The notes below the pieces were generated by a model, which worked only from the letters and a program-made list of their open reading frames with translations, was not told the DNA's origin and did no database searches. Below, in pieces: positions 33,734 to 45,224 of a DNA stretch of 64,000 bases. The number at the start of each line of letters is the position of its first letter. The first letter of the stretch is position 1. Source of the stretch: Agarophyton chilense (Eukaryota; Rhodophyta; Florideophyceae; Gracilariales; Gracilariaceae); the NCBI GenBank assembly GCA_030374765.1, contig JARGXX010000073.1, forward strand, positions 1-64,000, written 5' to 3'. The position numbers and the translations under genes were made by a program.

Positions 33734-34988
33734 TAAATGTTGCTCGATATGTGATGAATGTCACGCAGATGGTCTATAAAACACCCACGACCTGTTCCAC
33801 TGTGACATGTATAAACATCCATATCATTGTACTTTTTGCATTCTGAACAAACAACTTTTGATTTGTAAGTAGTTTTTCAGACTTTGAATTGTCCTCGATA
33901 TATTTGAGATATTAAAGAACCATATCATTTCCTTCGTTTTCGATTTTTCTCCATTAAATCAATGCCGGTACCAGCCATATATGGGTTTTCTATTTCATCT
34001 TCCTTCTTACATTTTCTTTTCATAATTCGAATAGCATCCCAGTTGTTACATATTAATCCGTCTGCAAGATTACAATAGAAATGATGAGGTGTAAAATTAA
34101 ATGTGTTCCCGTATGCTTCCTTCTAGAGATTAGAAGCATCAACCACGCACATAGCCACCAGCAAAGAAGTATTCAATATGAAAGACAATTCTTCCACTCC
34201 GAACTTCTTTTCCATATTCAGATTATCTTGAAATGGCCAATTATGCCTATCAAGTCTGGAGCAACAAGAATAGTACTCCTCGCAATCCTTTTGAATAGAA
34301 ATAGAAAAAACAAAATTTTCTCTATTATTTCATCAGTCGTACTCTATGTTGCCCGAAAAAGGAGTTTTTGGGGTGGGTACTGCTACATGTGCTAATGAAA
34401 TATCTCCTGTAACAGTGCACCAGAGCACAGAAATCATCTTTCGATCCAATTCTTGCAGTTTCGCGACAATTGACACATGCTGGCCTTGTGCCGCTATCGT
34501 ATGTTCGGAAAGATGTTTCATAGGAAACCTTATGATGACTGTTTTTAAAATCCTAATGAATCGCATTTCTCTTTTTAAAAGTTCTTCGGCTGTTTTACTC
34601 GAAATATAAATCATCACAAACAATTCGATCAGTTGCGAACCAAATTTGGACGAATCTCATAAGGACAACTGTTTTATGCGCATGTAAAAGGCTACACATC
34701 TGGTTGCGTAACTTCCATTGTCGTTTCTATTAGTGGATAATTCCACTCCTTCTACAACACACTGTCTTTAATTCAGAACCATGTTCAGGTTTCCTTTCAA
34801 GATTAGGGTAGAGTAAAAGTCTAATTTCAATCCAATTCCCTCCAAGTCTACACTAACGTGACATAATTCGTCCACGCACAAAGTGTGTGATGGAGCCACG
34901 AAAGCTTTCCGATGGTCATTTAGAGCTTTCACAAACTCAGAAACGCATGACCACTTGCATTCTTCTCATTTTTGATAAATTTAACAGC
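33734..34988 (-). pseudogene. piggyBac-like transposase, C-terminal part
   Basis: Continues 46112-46451 after removal of element C. Pieces in several frames read in family order: FVKALNDHRKAF then TLCVDELCH (the early Asp region); AEELLKREMRFIR and FPMKHL (34620-34540); EEYYSCCSRLDRHNWPFQDN with EKKFGVEELSFILNTSLL (about 34250-34090); and a cysteine-rich tail VVCSECKKYNDMDVYTCHSG, then GCFIDHLRDIHHI and a stop at 33734. The C-terminal Cys domain is typical of piggyBac-derived transposases. Several frameshifts and stops separate the pieces, so it is inactive. The family call rests on motif order. Confidence 0.65.
34984..34988. repeat. Target-site duplication of element C, left
   Basis: ACAGC, repeated at 46112-46116. 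Confidence 0.85.
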
Positions 34989-35875
34989 TGAAGGACAATG
35001 CCCTTCAAGGGGGGTTCCTTCGCAGGACTTAGAAGTTTCGCTCGCTTGAGAAATAGCTTGGGCTAAGACAAGCTATACCGCTATTGCGTGCTGACGGCCG
35101 GTTAGGACTGGAAGTGCACACGGGTGGAATACGTGGACTGCACGGATGCCAACGCTCGAGTACGAGGCGTGCCACACGTGGCCCGGACTGTGCCTAATGG
35201 TTAGTATTATTTAGTAATTTTTTGTATTTATTTAGCTACGCTATCGCTATTTAGTGTCTATTTTTCGGGCGTGCGCCCACTGTCAGGGGCCGCGCGCCAC
35301 ACTACTTAGAAGGTTGAGCACTGCTCCCCAGTAAACACCCTCTTGGGAGACCAAGAAGGGAGTCTTGGCTCTGAACTTTTCGCCTTCGGCGCATCTTCAT
35401 CGCATACTGCGTGAGCGCCCGTGGTACGTTAGTTCATCCACCCCTCTGTCGACTATAGTGCTACCACCACCGTGGGTTCATATTTAATCGCCGGCACTTG
35501 TCGTAGTCTCGCCCTTGTAAAGGGTTTCGCCCCCGCTTTTCTCTCGTTCTGCTTTTTGGCTCCCGTGAGTGGCCGCACCACTCACCCCGCTCGTCCACCC
35601 CATACGAGTGTTTCCTCGCTCCTTTTCCGACAATCGCCGTGGTACCGCTCCGCCTAGGACTGGTCACACCCCAGACTGTACCGTGCTCACCTAAACACTC
35701 TAGGTATATCCCGCCGGATTGGCCTCGGTCTTACACCCGACTTCGTCGTGCCTTTCCAGAGTGGCTCTGTTTCTGTGCTCCGCTGGGACGCGTCTCCTCC
35801 GCCTGAGGCATGTCTCTCAAGAGAGAGAGATCCCGAACATCTTCGTGGTATCTCCGCTCCAAGCGTTGTCCTACA
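34989..35875 (+). repeat. 5' LTR of element C
   Basis: 887 bp, TGAAGGACAATGCCC...GTCCTACA. It matches 45225-46111. Confidence 0.95.
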
Positions 35876-35879
35876 AACT

Positions 35880-35891
35880 GGTCTCCCGACT
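35880..35891 (+). other. Candidate primer-binding site of element C
   Basis: TGGTCTCCCGAC, a few bases after the LTR. It begins with TGG, as expected for pairing with a tRNA 3'-CCA end. I cannot name the tRNA. Priming here is therefore of the ordinary kind, unlike families A and B. Confidence 0.5.
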
Positions 35892-36040
35892 TAGAAGTTT
35901 GAGTCGGGCACACTCAGTCACGACTAATCGGAAAGAGGACTCACAAATTGAGGTTGATCTCAGTTGCCCTCTTTGAGGAAGTTTCTTGGCACCACTAGCC
36001 GATCGGGTTTGGATACTCACGTGTAACGGATTCTGATCTC

Positions 36041-38100
36041 ATGTCTTCCAAAGACCGTCCGAGGACGCGGAGTCCAACCGGTGCACCGGAACCCTTGCAA
36101 CCATCCCGTATTACGGTCCGTTTACGGTCTTATACCGGTGGATCGACTGGCGTGCCAGGTGGAAGGACCTCGAGACCTCCTGTCTCTGATTCGACACCCC
36201 CAGCAAGTGGAGCAGAACCGGCGTCTGCCGCCGCCCAGATGCTCTCCCCTGCTAGGGATGTCACTCTTCATCCTAGCTTTGCAGCTGTGGAAGAGCAGCT
36301 CAGCTCTATGCAGGAAGCTCAAGTCATCCTTGCAGAGGAGTTTGATTCCCTTCGCAAGAAGGTGGATGACACTGCTACGCAGAATTTTCCTGAGGACCTC
36401 CGTGTCCTCCGTGCGGATGTGAACTCGATTCTAGAGTCCCTTGGTGGACCCTCTGCCTTTGTCAAGGACGTCGCGGACAAGTTCTCGCACGTCCGAAGCC
36501 CTCTCGAGACGTTGGAACAAACCCTAATGTCGGGGGATGATCCAGCCGAGCCGGTTTCAGTATCCCATAAGGGAAATAAGGAAGAGAACCGCCAGGCTCG
36601 AAGGAAGCGAAGAAACACGGATCCCGAAACGTCGGATTCCTCATCCTCGGAGTCCGACTCTTCCGACTCATCGGTGGAAGTAGCTCGCCGTGAGCGTTCC
36701 TCACGCTCTAAGCGGTCAACAGCCACCCATGGTGTGATCCGCGCCCGCACGAAGGGAAGGAAGCACACAGGTTGGAAGGAGCTGAAACCGACAAATCGCT
36801 TTTTAAGAAGCTCTTATCATACCGGTACTACCGTTTGGAGAACTTCTCTTTGGTTCGTACACCACGTGGTACGGGAAGGGTGAAGGACTGCATTAAGCGA
36901 ATGCAGCTCTCAATACGAAACCAGTTGTTTTCTGGAGAAGACCCAATATTGGTGTTGGATTTCTTGGCACGCTTTGTCGCGGAAGCTGACATCTTTGGAA
37001 TGAACGAGGGACAGGCCTACATTGCCTTACCCTACTTCTTACGTGGGCTTGCAGAAGACCAGTATCACTCTGTCAGAGGTACATAACGCGCGTCCGAAGG
37101 AGGGGTAACCTGCTGGCCCGAAGCAGTTCAGTACCTCCTGAGGTCGTATGCTACTAACTCCGACATTCAGCAGGCGATAGGCGCCCTGCGGGACACTCGC
37201 CAACGTCCAGGCGAGTCGAAAACCGATTATTCGTCGCCCCTTAACAAGGCCTTCCACCGCTGTGGCAACGTTTACCCCGCTGAAGAGCGTTGTACCATGT
37301 TTGTCGATGGTTTGGACCCGGCGGTCCGGACTCTTGTTGCTCGACGTCGAGAAAATAGACCTAAAGCCACGTATTTGGAACTAGTGCAGTTTGCTCGTGC
37401 AGAAGATGAAGCCCTGTGCGCACACACTCCTGGCTCCAGGGTTAGGTCCGCAAACGCGTTGATGTTACAACCGGGTACCCCGTCAGCTTCCATGATCGAC
37501 GAACAGGCCTCTCGAAAGGATTATGATAACGCGCAGCTAGCCCATAGCGACGTTCATTCTATCCCGACAACGGAGATACCCTCAAACTTGGACGAATCAC
37601 AATACGTGATTGAGGATGACACGCTACTCTATGTGGATAATGGTTGCGTCCGTGCGCCACGCGTCCAACACGAGAGTGGTAATGTCCGCTTTTCGCGTCC
37701 TGGTTGGAGAGATACCTGCCCCGCCGTGAAGTTCGCACAGCCTCGCCATCCAACACCGGCTTCTGGTCTGATTTCTCATCTCTGCTACAAACCAGGCCAT
37801 ACTTCTCCACAATGTGTGATATCCCTCCGAGAATGGGCTCAAGTTGTAGTCAATTACGAGGCCCTATCCCTGGAGGACAAAGCAGCTGTTCCGATTGAAT
37901 CGTATATCCGTGCTCGAACGGATGTTCCACGTCACGTGTCGCTTCCCCGAGCTCGGGTGATACCTGCACCGGAATCCCGTGTCACCGACGTGGTCGGTCA
38001 CCCCACCGCTTCTGCGGAACCTTCTGGACCTGATGCCCCGGCGTTGCCTGCTCAACGTCCTGAGCAGCCGCCTCCGGCGGAGCAGGCCAAGAAAAACTAA
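36041..38100 (+). pseudogene. gag of element C (one frameshift, one stop)
   Basis: Starts at ATG 36041 (MSSKDRPRTRSP). A Pro/Ser-rich and acidic N-terminal part with SSSSESDSSDSS runs in one frame to about 36780, then shifts to the frame opening at 36772, which carries the capsid-like region (VLDFLARFVAEADIFGMNEG, FVDGLDPAVRTLVARR). A TAA stands at 37084-37086 in that frame, after which it is open to 38100. A nucleocapsid zinc knuckle is present but damaged: HLCYKPGHTSPQC near 37780 keeps C, H and C, while the first Cys of CX2CX4HX4C is Ser. Gag would not be made whole from this copy. Confidence 0.75.
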
Positions 38101-38102
38101 AT

Positions 38103-41100
38103 GTGGGAGTCTCCTCTCCAGGAGAGGTGCCCTCAGAGTCGAGGTCGACGGCGCCCGAGGCGTCCAAGCCTCGCTCCCCCGTCAAAATCCTTTCAAGGAA
38201 AGAGGCCGTCAATGACGTGAACTCGGAACACTTTCGTGTTCTGCGTCGTCCGTGGAAACGTGTTGCCCATAACCGGTTCCCGGATAGAGTTCTGGTGATG
38301 GCCAAGAAAAACTACAAGGTCTATGCTGACCTTGGCCTTTCACCCCAGTTTATGGTGCGACACCTAACCGTCTTAGACACCGGTGCCGGTCCGAACTTTG
38401 TCGTAGAGGAAGTGTTACCGCCTGCATTGCAGTCTAGAATCCGCTGCGACCACGTCCCGGAGGTCGCTGACGCGAACAACTAACCGTTGTATACGGTGGG
38501 GTTCATAGAACTGGTAGTCCGCATTCGCGCTCGCGTGGTGAAACTCGACTTCGTTGTATGTCGGAACTTAGCCGCCCCAGTCATCTTGGGTTGCGACTTT
38601 TGCGACTGCTTCGTCGAAGCGATCTTCCCCCGCCAACAGCGTGTCGAGATGGAGGATGGATCGTCCACTCCGATCGTTCGTCGTCCGCTTAGGCGTGCCA
38701 CGAAAAAGCATGTCCCGCTACCGGCAGCACAGGAACCTGGACCGGATAACCGTGAATCTAATAAGCTCCGCGTTGCAGCGTTGTTGTGCGTCCCGCCTGA
38801 GTCCCAAATGCTGGAGATTGTAACCTCCCGTCAACACGGACTCCCGGTCTTACAACCATTGTCGTCACTGCATGACAGGCACAGCTTCGAAATTGCGAAT
38901 GGAATCGTCCATGTGGAGCCAAACCAACCGTTTCACGTGCTAATCGCCAATCTAGGGACAGTACCCCAGTATCTGGTGAAGAACCAAGTGATAGGGTCCG
39001 TAATGCCGCACCCCATCGCTATGGTGGCGACAAAGCTGACCGCAGCTGACGTTCTCGGACTTGTTCACTCTAAGGAGGGGGACAGCCCGGAACCCGTTTC
39101 ATGACCGGTACCCGGGGTTCAACCTGTAACATCAGGGACGCAGCCAGTTTCAACGAGTGGTGACCGCCCCGATCCAGTCCAAGAACTCGAGGACCTGGAT
39201 CTCAGCCACGTCCCGGAGTCATACCGCCATCGATTGCCAGAACTGTTGAGGGACTTTACCACTATGCGGGACGGCTCACTTGGTGAGATTGCCACTACGG
39301 AACACCGGATTGATTTGATACCGGACACCCGACCCATCTCTCAGCACCCATACCGTGCCGGACCCGCCGCACGCGCGGAGGAAAAGACACAAGTGGATAA
39401 AATGCTTCGAGCAGGAGTCAATGAACAGGCTCAGTCGGCGTGGGCTTCTCGAGTAGTACTGGCTCCAAAGCAGGATGCTTCCTGGAGGTTTTGCGTCGAC
39501 CACCGTCGGTTGAATGCCGTTACCGTCAAGGACGTGTATCCAATCCCAAGAATGGACGAGTACACTGACTCGCTGGGCACCGCCACCGTTTTTACAACCC
39601 TGGACGCCAATTGGGGATACTGGCAAGTTCCGGTAAGGAAGCAAGACCAGTACAAAACCACTTTCGCGTGTCACTCCGGTCTCTACCATTTCAAACGGAT
39701 GCCTTTTGGTCTTACCAACGCCCCCGCTACTTCCCAGCAAGCCATCGACATCCTATTGGCCCGCTTCAAATGGCGTACCTGCCTGGTCTACCTGGATGAC
39801 ATAATCGTCTTCTCAGATAATCTGGACAAACATCTCACTCATGTGAGGGATATATTGACCACGCTTCGAGATGCGGGTGTCACTCTCAAGTTGAAGAAAT
39901 GTGACTTCTTCACGGACACCGTGAAGTATCTCGGCCATGTTATCCGTCCAGGACGTGTTACAATCGAGGATACTCGTGTTAAGTCACTCAAAGAGGCTAA
40001 AGAACCGCGGACGCAAACCGAGCTTCGTTCCTTTCGGGGACTCGCGAACGTCTACCTACGATTCATCCCGCACTTTGCGGACAAGGGTGCGCCGTTAAAC
40101 GCGCTTTTGCGGAAAGGCCAACCACCAAAACTGGACCCCTTAACCCCCGTTCAAACGGAATCTTTCAACTCTCTTATGGATTCTGTCGTCTCCGCCCCGA
40201 TCCTCTCGTTGCCCAAGCCTGGAAGGCCCTTCACCGTATATACGGACTCCAGCGACTACCAAGTACGTTGTGCACTGTTTCAAACTGCACCCAATGGGAA
40301 AGGACGCCCCGTAGGGTACTGGTCCCGGTCGCTAAACGTCCACGAAAAAAGTTACTCCGTCTCGGAGAAGGGATGCCTTGCAGTAGTGTGGGCATTACAA
40401 ACGTTGCGCCTTTATCTCATGGGTAATCATTCCACCGTTTTCACGGACCACGCATCGCTTCGATGGCTACTCTCCATCTCGGAGCCTTCAGGCCGCTTGA
40501 TGCGTTGGCGTGTCCGTCTAGCTGAATTTGACTTTGACGTGCAGTACCGAAAAGGATCGTGCAACACCCAAGCCGATGCTCTCTCCCGCCTGGTCACTAC
40601 TGGCGAAGTACTACACGTCAAAGACGATGAAATACCCTGCTTTGCAGTGAATGGCGACGACGCTACCATCGAGGACGAGGAACGAGACACGGACTCTTCA
40701 GATTCCGGTTCCGAATTGGACGACTTTCTTCTCTCGAAAGATTCCGAGAAACCCTTACCAGGGAACTTTGTGCCTATTACTCCAGAGGAGATGATACGGG
40801 AGCAATACGCTCACCCGTTCTGCGCGAAGGTCCGCGCTCAACTCAACGGAGGAGGTACTCTCCCCTTTCAGGTGAATGACGCCGGATATCTTGTACGGAC
40901 CGTTGGATCGCACCCACAAATCGTGGTACCACATAACCTCCAGGCGAGAGTCTTGCGGTTGTCGCACTACTCCAAACTGATTGGCCACGTCGGGGGACGG
41001 AAACTCTACCTCACCCTACGCCGTATCTTCTACTGGCCTGCCATGGAGTGGACTACTACGCAACGGTGCGGTTTTGTACCGATTGCGCTCGAAACCGTGT

Positions 41101-41129
41101 CAAACGCCGCCGTCATGCGACGAAGTTGA
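38103..41129 (+). pseudogene. pol of element C: protease, RT, RNase H
   Basis: One frame with in-frame stops at 38481-38483 (TAA) and 39102-39104 (TGA). Protease active-site motif VLDTGAGPNF near 38370, and ILGCDFCDCF as the second conserved block. RT from about 39380: FCVDHRRLNAVT, FTTLDANWGYWQVP, FKRMPFGLTNAP and the catalytic YLDDIIVFS near 39790. RNase H: FTVYTDSSDYQ, EKGCLAVVWAL and FTDHASLRWLL, with the usual D-E-D residues. At about 41050 the integrase continues in another frame, within the zinc-binding HHCC region. Confidence 0.88.
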
Positions 41130-42544
41130 AGCTGTTTCCAGCTCGCGCTCCATTGGAGTTTGTGGGCATCGATATACTCGGTCCCTTCCTCACCACTAAG
41201 CGGAATTACAAGTTCTTACTCCTAATTACGGATCACTTCTCCAAGCTGGTCCGGACCGTACCGTTACGGAAGATCTCCGCTATGAGCGTGGCTCAAGCCT
41301 TTGTCCTACACTGGGTCTTCGTCTACGGTCCACCGGTCAACCTCCTCTCCGATAACGGGAGACAGTTCGCCTCTCGTTTCTTCGAGGATGTGTGTCGCAT
41401 GTTGGACATTAAGAACCTGTTCACGACCACTTACCACCCCCAAACTAATTGGCAGGCCGAACGGTTCAACCGGACATTACTTGCGACACTCCGTTCATAC
41501 GTTGCAGACCACCCCAAGGATTGGGACTTGTTCCCTGATGCGCTCACCTTTGCGTACAATACGCAGGTGCACAGGAAAACTGGATTCACGCCCTTCGAGC
41601 TGGTACTGTCCCGTACCCCACCGCCCGTGGCGCTGGAACCACAGCCCACGCTAGATACCTTTCTGTCACCGACTGCTTACCGCAAAGCGTGGAAAACTTG
41701 GCTCACGAAGCTCGTTCCCGCCGCAGGGCGTTCAATGGGCCGAGCCCAGGCCGCTTACAATCGTGACTTTGATACCAAAGCCCCTCGCTCGCCGCCACGT
41801 CTCGCACCCGACGGTTATGTATTCATCTGCAAGGAGTATTGGAGCCCAGATAAGGAGAAACGCCACAACCTGTCACCCGTTGCCGACGGCCCCTTTCGGG
41901 TTATTTCGGTGGCTCCCGACACTGTCGTTGTTGACCTCGCTGGTAATCACGAACGCATCTCCCGCGATCGCGTGGTATCGGCTCCTCCGCCGTTAACATC
42001 CCAATCTACTGGTGTGACTGCTGCCGTTGAAACGGATTCCTCGACCCCCTTACCACAGGTCCACCCGCGTCCCTACGCTTTACCACACCCATCTCGGGGT
42101 TTGTCTGACCTTCCGATACCCGCGGCGCCCAACCCGAAAGGAATCGTGTCGCACATTCGTCGCTCCTCCCCAGTCCACCGGACGGACACCAACTCCAGTG
42201 CATCGTCTAAGGAGGGGGAGGCGCCCGACAGCCGTTGTAATCCGGTCCATACCGTCGCTGGAAACAACGCACCGTCGCGTGTCATTCTTCGCCCAGCAGG
42301 GGTGGCCGATACCGACGTCCTGCACGACTCGACGCAGTCGCTATCCAAGCCTCAGAACGCAGCTGCGGATAACACCACCAACACTCACCGAGGTGTCACC
42401 ACAAGTGCAACACGGAATGCAAATGCGCTCGGCGCACCGCAGCCTGATACAGTACGAGTGGACGACGGACCGCCAAGTACCCCGCACAGGGAGGCGGATA
42501 CATCCACGGCGCTGACGCCGGACAGCCAGCCATTGGAACGCTGA
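41048..42544 (+). pseudogene. Integrase of element C
   Basis: About 495 codons. The histidines of the HHCC motif lie in the previous frame (LSHYSKLIGHVGG) and the cysteines here (FCTDCARNR), so a frameshift splits the zinc domain. The catalytic triad is present: VGIDILGP, LLSDNGRQF and the Glu in QAERFNRTL. A C-terminal domain (SPVADGPFRVISV) of the Ty3/gypsy type follows, then a long Pro/Ser/Thr-rich tail. A TGA at 42542-42544 and a further stop near 42604 separate it from the chromodomain, which is in the same frame. Confidence 0.87.
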
Positions 42545-42673
42545 CGTGACTACACAGAATCTCGCCGTGGGACAGAGAGGTGCGAGAATGTGCCACCGCC
42601 CCAGTGAATCTCACCGCCGAAGCGAGCTTCACCACGCCGATTAGCGGAACGACCACCCGGGTTACCCGCTGGT

Positions 42674-43108
42674 GTGGGCCCTCCAACCGGAGTGGGAAGC
42701 GCCGAAACAACTCCGGCACTTGGAGAAAATGAACCGCCGAAGTCGGGTCGACATTCTACTCAGCTGAGGACTGCCTTGCGCGCTACACGGTCCGACCGGA
42801 GCGAAGCCGCCCAACGCGTGATCAATTCGGTACCCCCTGGCTCAGGACGGGTACCACCCGGAAATAGCGACACCGTCATACGGGATGGCCAGGAAGTGTC
42901 CCGACAAGAGTTCGTGGTCGGAAGCATTCTGGAGCACTCCTACCACCCAAAGGGGTACCTCCAATACTTGGTCCGTTGGTACTGGTACGGCCCCGAATGG
43001 GATTCAGACGAACCGATAGAGCACCTACCTCGGTCAAAGGTGGTACAGTATCATCGTCGTACTGTCACGGTTTTGCCAGCTACCATAGACCGAGCCCAAG
43101 TGGGATAA
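42674..43108 (+). pseudogene. Chromodomain tail of element C integrase
   Basis: At about 42908-43066: EFVVGSILEHSYHPKGYLQY, LVRWYWYGPEWDSDEP and EHLPRSKVVQYH. This is a chromodomain, with the aromatic positions of the methyl-lysine cage apparently kept (Phe/Val start, W in VRW, W in EWDSDEP). In chromoviruses it directs insertion to heterochromatin. It is in the same frame as the integrase, separated by two stop codons. Confidence 0.8.
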
Positions 43109-43320
43109 GAAGACACCCGATGGGGATAAAGGAACAGAATATCTGGATAAGGACCCTTGGAAGAAGGAGAAGATGCACAGAAGACCTGGAAAAGGACACT
43201 CAGAAGAAGTGGAAGAGAAGAAAGAAAACAAATACGTCATAGACGGAAGCAGTTTACTATTTTCGAAGTTGCTGCACACACTACCGCACAGCAGGACATA
43301 CTAACCAAGATCACAAGGGG

Positions 43321-45189
43321 TTAGTTGGAAGAACCCGGATTGCCGTGCGCGCCACCCGAATCGCTAGAGGGGTTACTCCCACCGGCCAGGCGTGCCGCGA
43401 GGGCGTCTCTCATCGCACCGATGTCGCCGCTCGCCGCTTGCGCGTTCAGTCCAACACCCCGAAGGAACTGGGAGATCACGACCGCCTCTGGGCGTATGGG
43501 AACCTCGATAACTTCCGGTTCGTCCGGCAACGCTGCCGCCACTGGATCGACCACCGCACCTGCGTGAGTCGCTCCCTGCGCCGGCCGGGCCGTAGTATCG
43601 GCACCATCGGGGTCTCCCACGTCTTCCATGACCTCGTCGCCACGGTATTCGCCCGCCTCCTCCGGGAGATCATCACCGCCATAGGCGTAGTAGAAGTCAT
43701 CCGAGATGACAAACCCCACGGGGTGCCCGTATGGTATGCCTCGCGGAGCCATCCGGAGTGCCGAAGCCTCCGCCTCGGAGATCTCTTGCTGCTACCATGG
43801 GTTAAAGAAGATGAAATCTCCCGCCAACGGCGTGCAACGCCCCGGGGACCGATCAGCCCCACCGGCTTCTTGACCACGGCCGCTCTGCCGGACAGGCACG
43901 ACAGCCCAGTCGACACGTCCAATGATGACGATGAGCTCCTGAGCTTCATCAGCGTTATTGACACCTCCAAGAGGGAGTTGAAGGTCCAGCTGTCGGATGT
44001 AACCACGCAAACGCGGAGGAAGATACCACAGTCGATACTGGTCGTAGGCTTCCCACAAGATGTACGCCGCGGCGCGGACTGCCCATTCGGTTAGGACCAC
44101 GGACCATAAGCCGGAGTGCGGATCCTCGATGAGGTACGAGCCCAGATAGGAGACGACTGGAGGCAACTCCACGTAACATCCCCGGCACACCTCGACGGAG
44201 GACCACCACCCAGGCAGGGGAACGTATCGCCCGAACTGGTAGAAGGGACTAATCCGGTTTATCTCCGTGTTCTGATAAGGGACAAGGAACCCAAAGCGGG
44301 ATCTGCCCCAACGCTCCTCGCGGATGAAGATCTGTAACCACCGATATCGGGACTCACGACGAAGGTGACGGAACTCGGCACGAAGGATCGGACGGACCCA
44401 GCAGATCGCTTCTTGACACGCTCGCGGTTGACCGCGCCATGCGTAAGTTTCCAACGCCGCAAGGCGGTCACAATAGCCGATCTCTCCTTGAGTCCGGTAC
44501 ATCCGTAGGTCGAAGCCGAATTCGTCGGGGATGGGGTATTGGAAGTTCGCCCTCTTGATCCGTGAGTAGCCGATGCGGACGAAGGTACAATGCGCCTCTT
44601 CCGCCGACTCGCGCCTTCGCTGCAGAATCGCGTGAACGGGAACCGCCACACGGCGTCGCCAATCCCACGAAGTGGTGATCAAAGCCAGCAGCTCGCCCGG
44701 GAGACGCGCATTGCCATCAGTATACGCGGCCACGAGTTCTTCGTCGAAGACCGCTGTCGAATGGAACCACGGAGCTCTCCGGAGAATCGCCGCATGTTGA
44801 CGCGGGTTTAACCCGACGAGTTCGTCGTAACTGGGCCAGGTGTCTGCGGCAGGAGTGATGTGGCTTGAAGCTTCAACGGGACCCCGGGATCGGCTCGGCG
44901 CGGTTGAGGAGGCAGTCCCCTCCGGAAGGGGAGCCGAATGGAAACCGGAGAAGTAACCCCGGCGGGGATTGTTACCACCGTTCATCGGGAGTGCTGGTCG
45001 CCGAGGTATCGGGATGTGGTCGCTGGAAGTTGACGTACGGTGCGGAAGAGCGCTCGAAGTTCGAGGAGTGTTTACCGCGTTGGCGCGTTTGTCGTTCGGT
45101 TGCACAGCTCTGCCTTCGACAGTCGAGTGGTCGCTGGACGCGTTACGCGGCTCGCTCTTATGCCGGTCGGACCATTGCCTCCACGCCAT
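43321..45189 (-). CDS. Antisense reading frame of element C, unknown protein
   Basis: On the strand opposite gag-pol, between the chromodomain and the 3' LTR. From ATG 45189 (MAWRQWSDRHKSEP) 465 codons are open to a TAG at 43794-43792. The same frame then stays open for 156 more codons to TAA at 43323-43321, giving 621 residues if the TAG is read through or is a mutated Gln codon (next codons CAG CAA). N-terminal ~110 residues are Pro/Ser-rich and disordered. A middle Trp- and Arg-rich region (TSWDWRRRVAVPVHAIL, YAWRGQPRACQEAICW) looks folded. The tail after the TAG is acidic and Gly-rich. No signal peptide, membrane span or known domain is recognised. Its start lies 36 bp from the LTR, so antisense transcription from the 3' LTR would express it. 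No comparable sense frame exists here. Confidence 0.55.
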
Positions 45190-45211
45190 GTCGACGGCGT
45201 GTTCGTCACCT

Positions 45212-45224
45212 AAGGAGGGGGATA
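45212..45224 (+). other. Polypurine tract of element C
   Basis: AAGGAGGGGGATA, immediately before the 3' LTR. Confidence 0.7.

Noticed and set aside
43345-44094. 249-codon sense-strand frame after the chromodomain of element C, considered as an env-like gene
   Set aside because: No membrane span or signal peptide; it lies opposite the much longer antisense frame and looks like its shadow.
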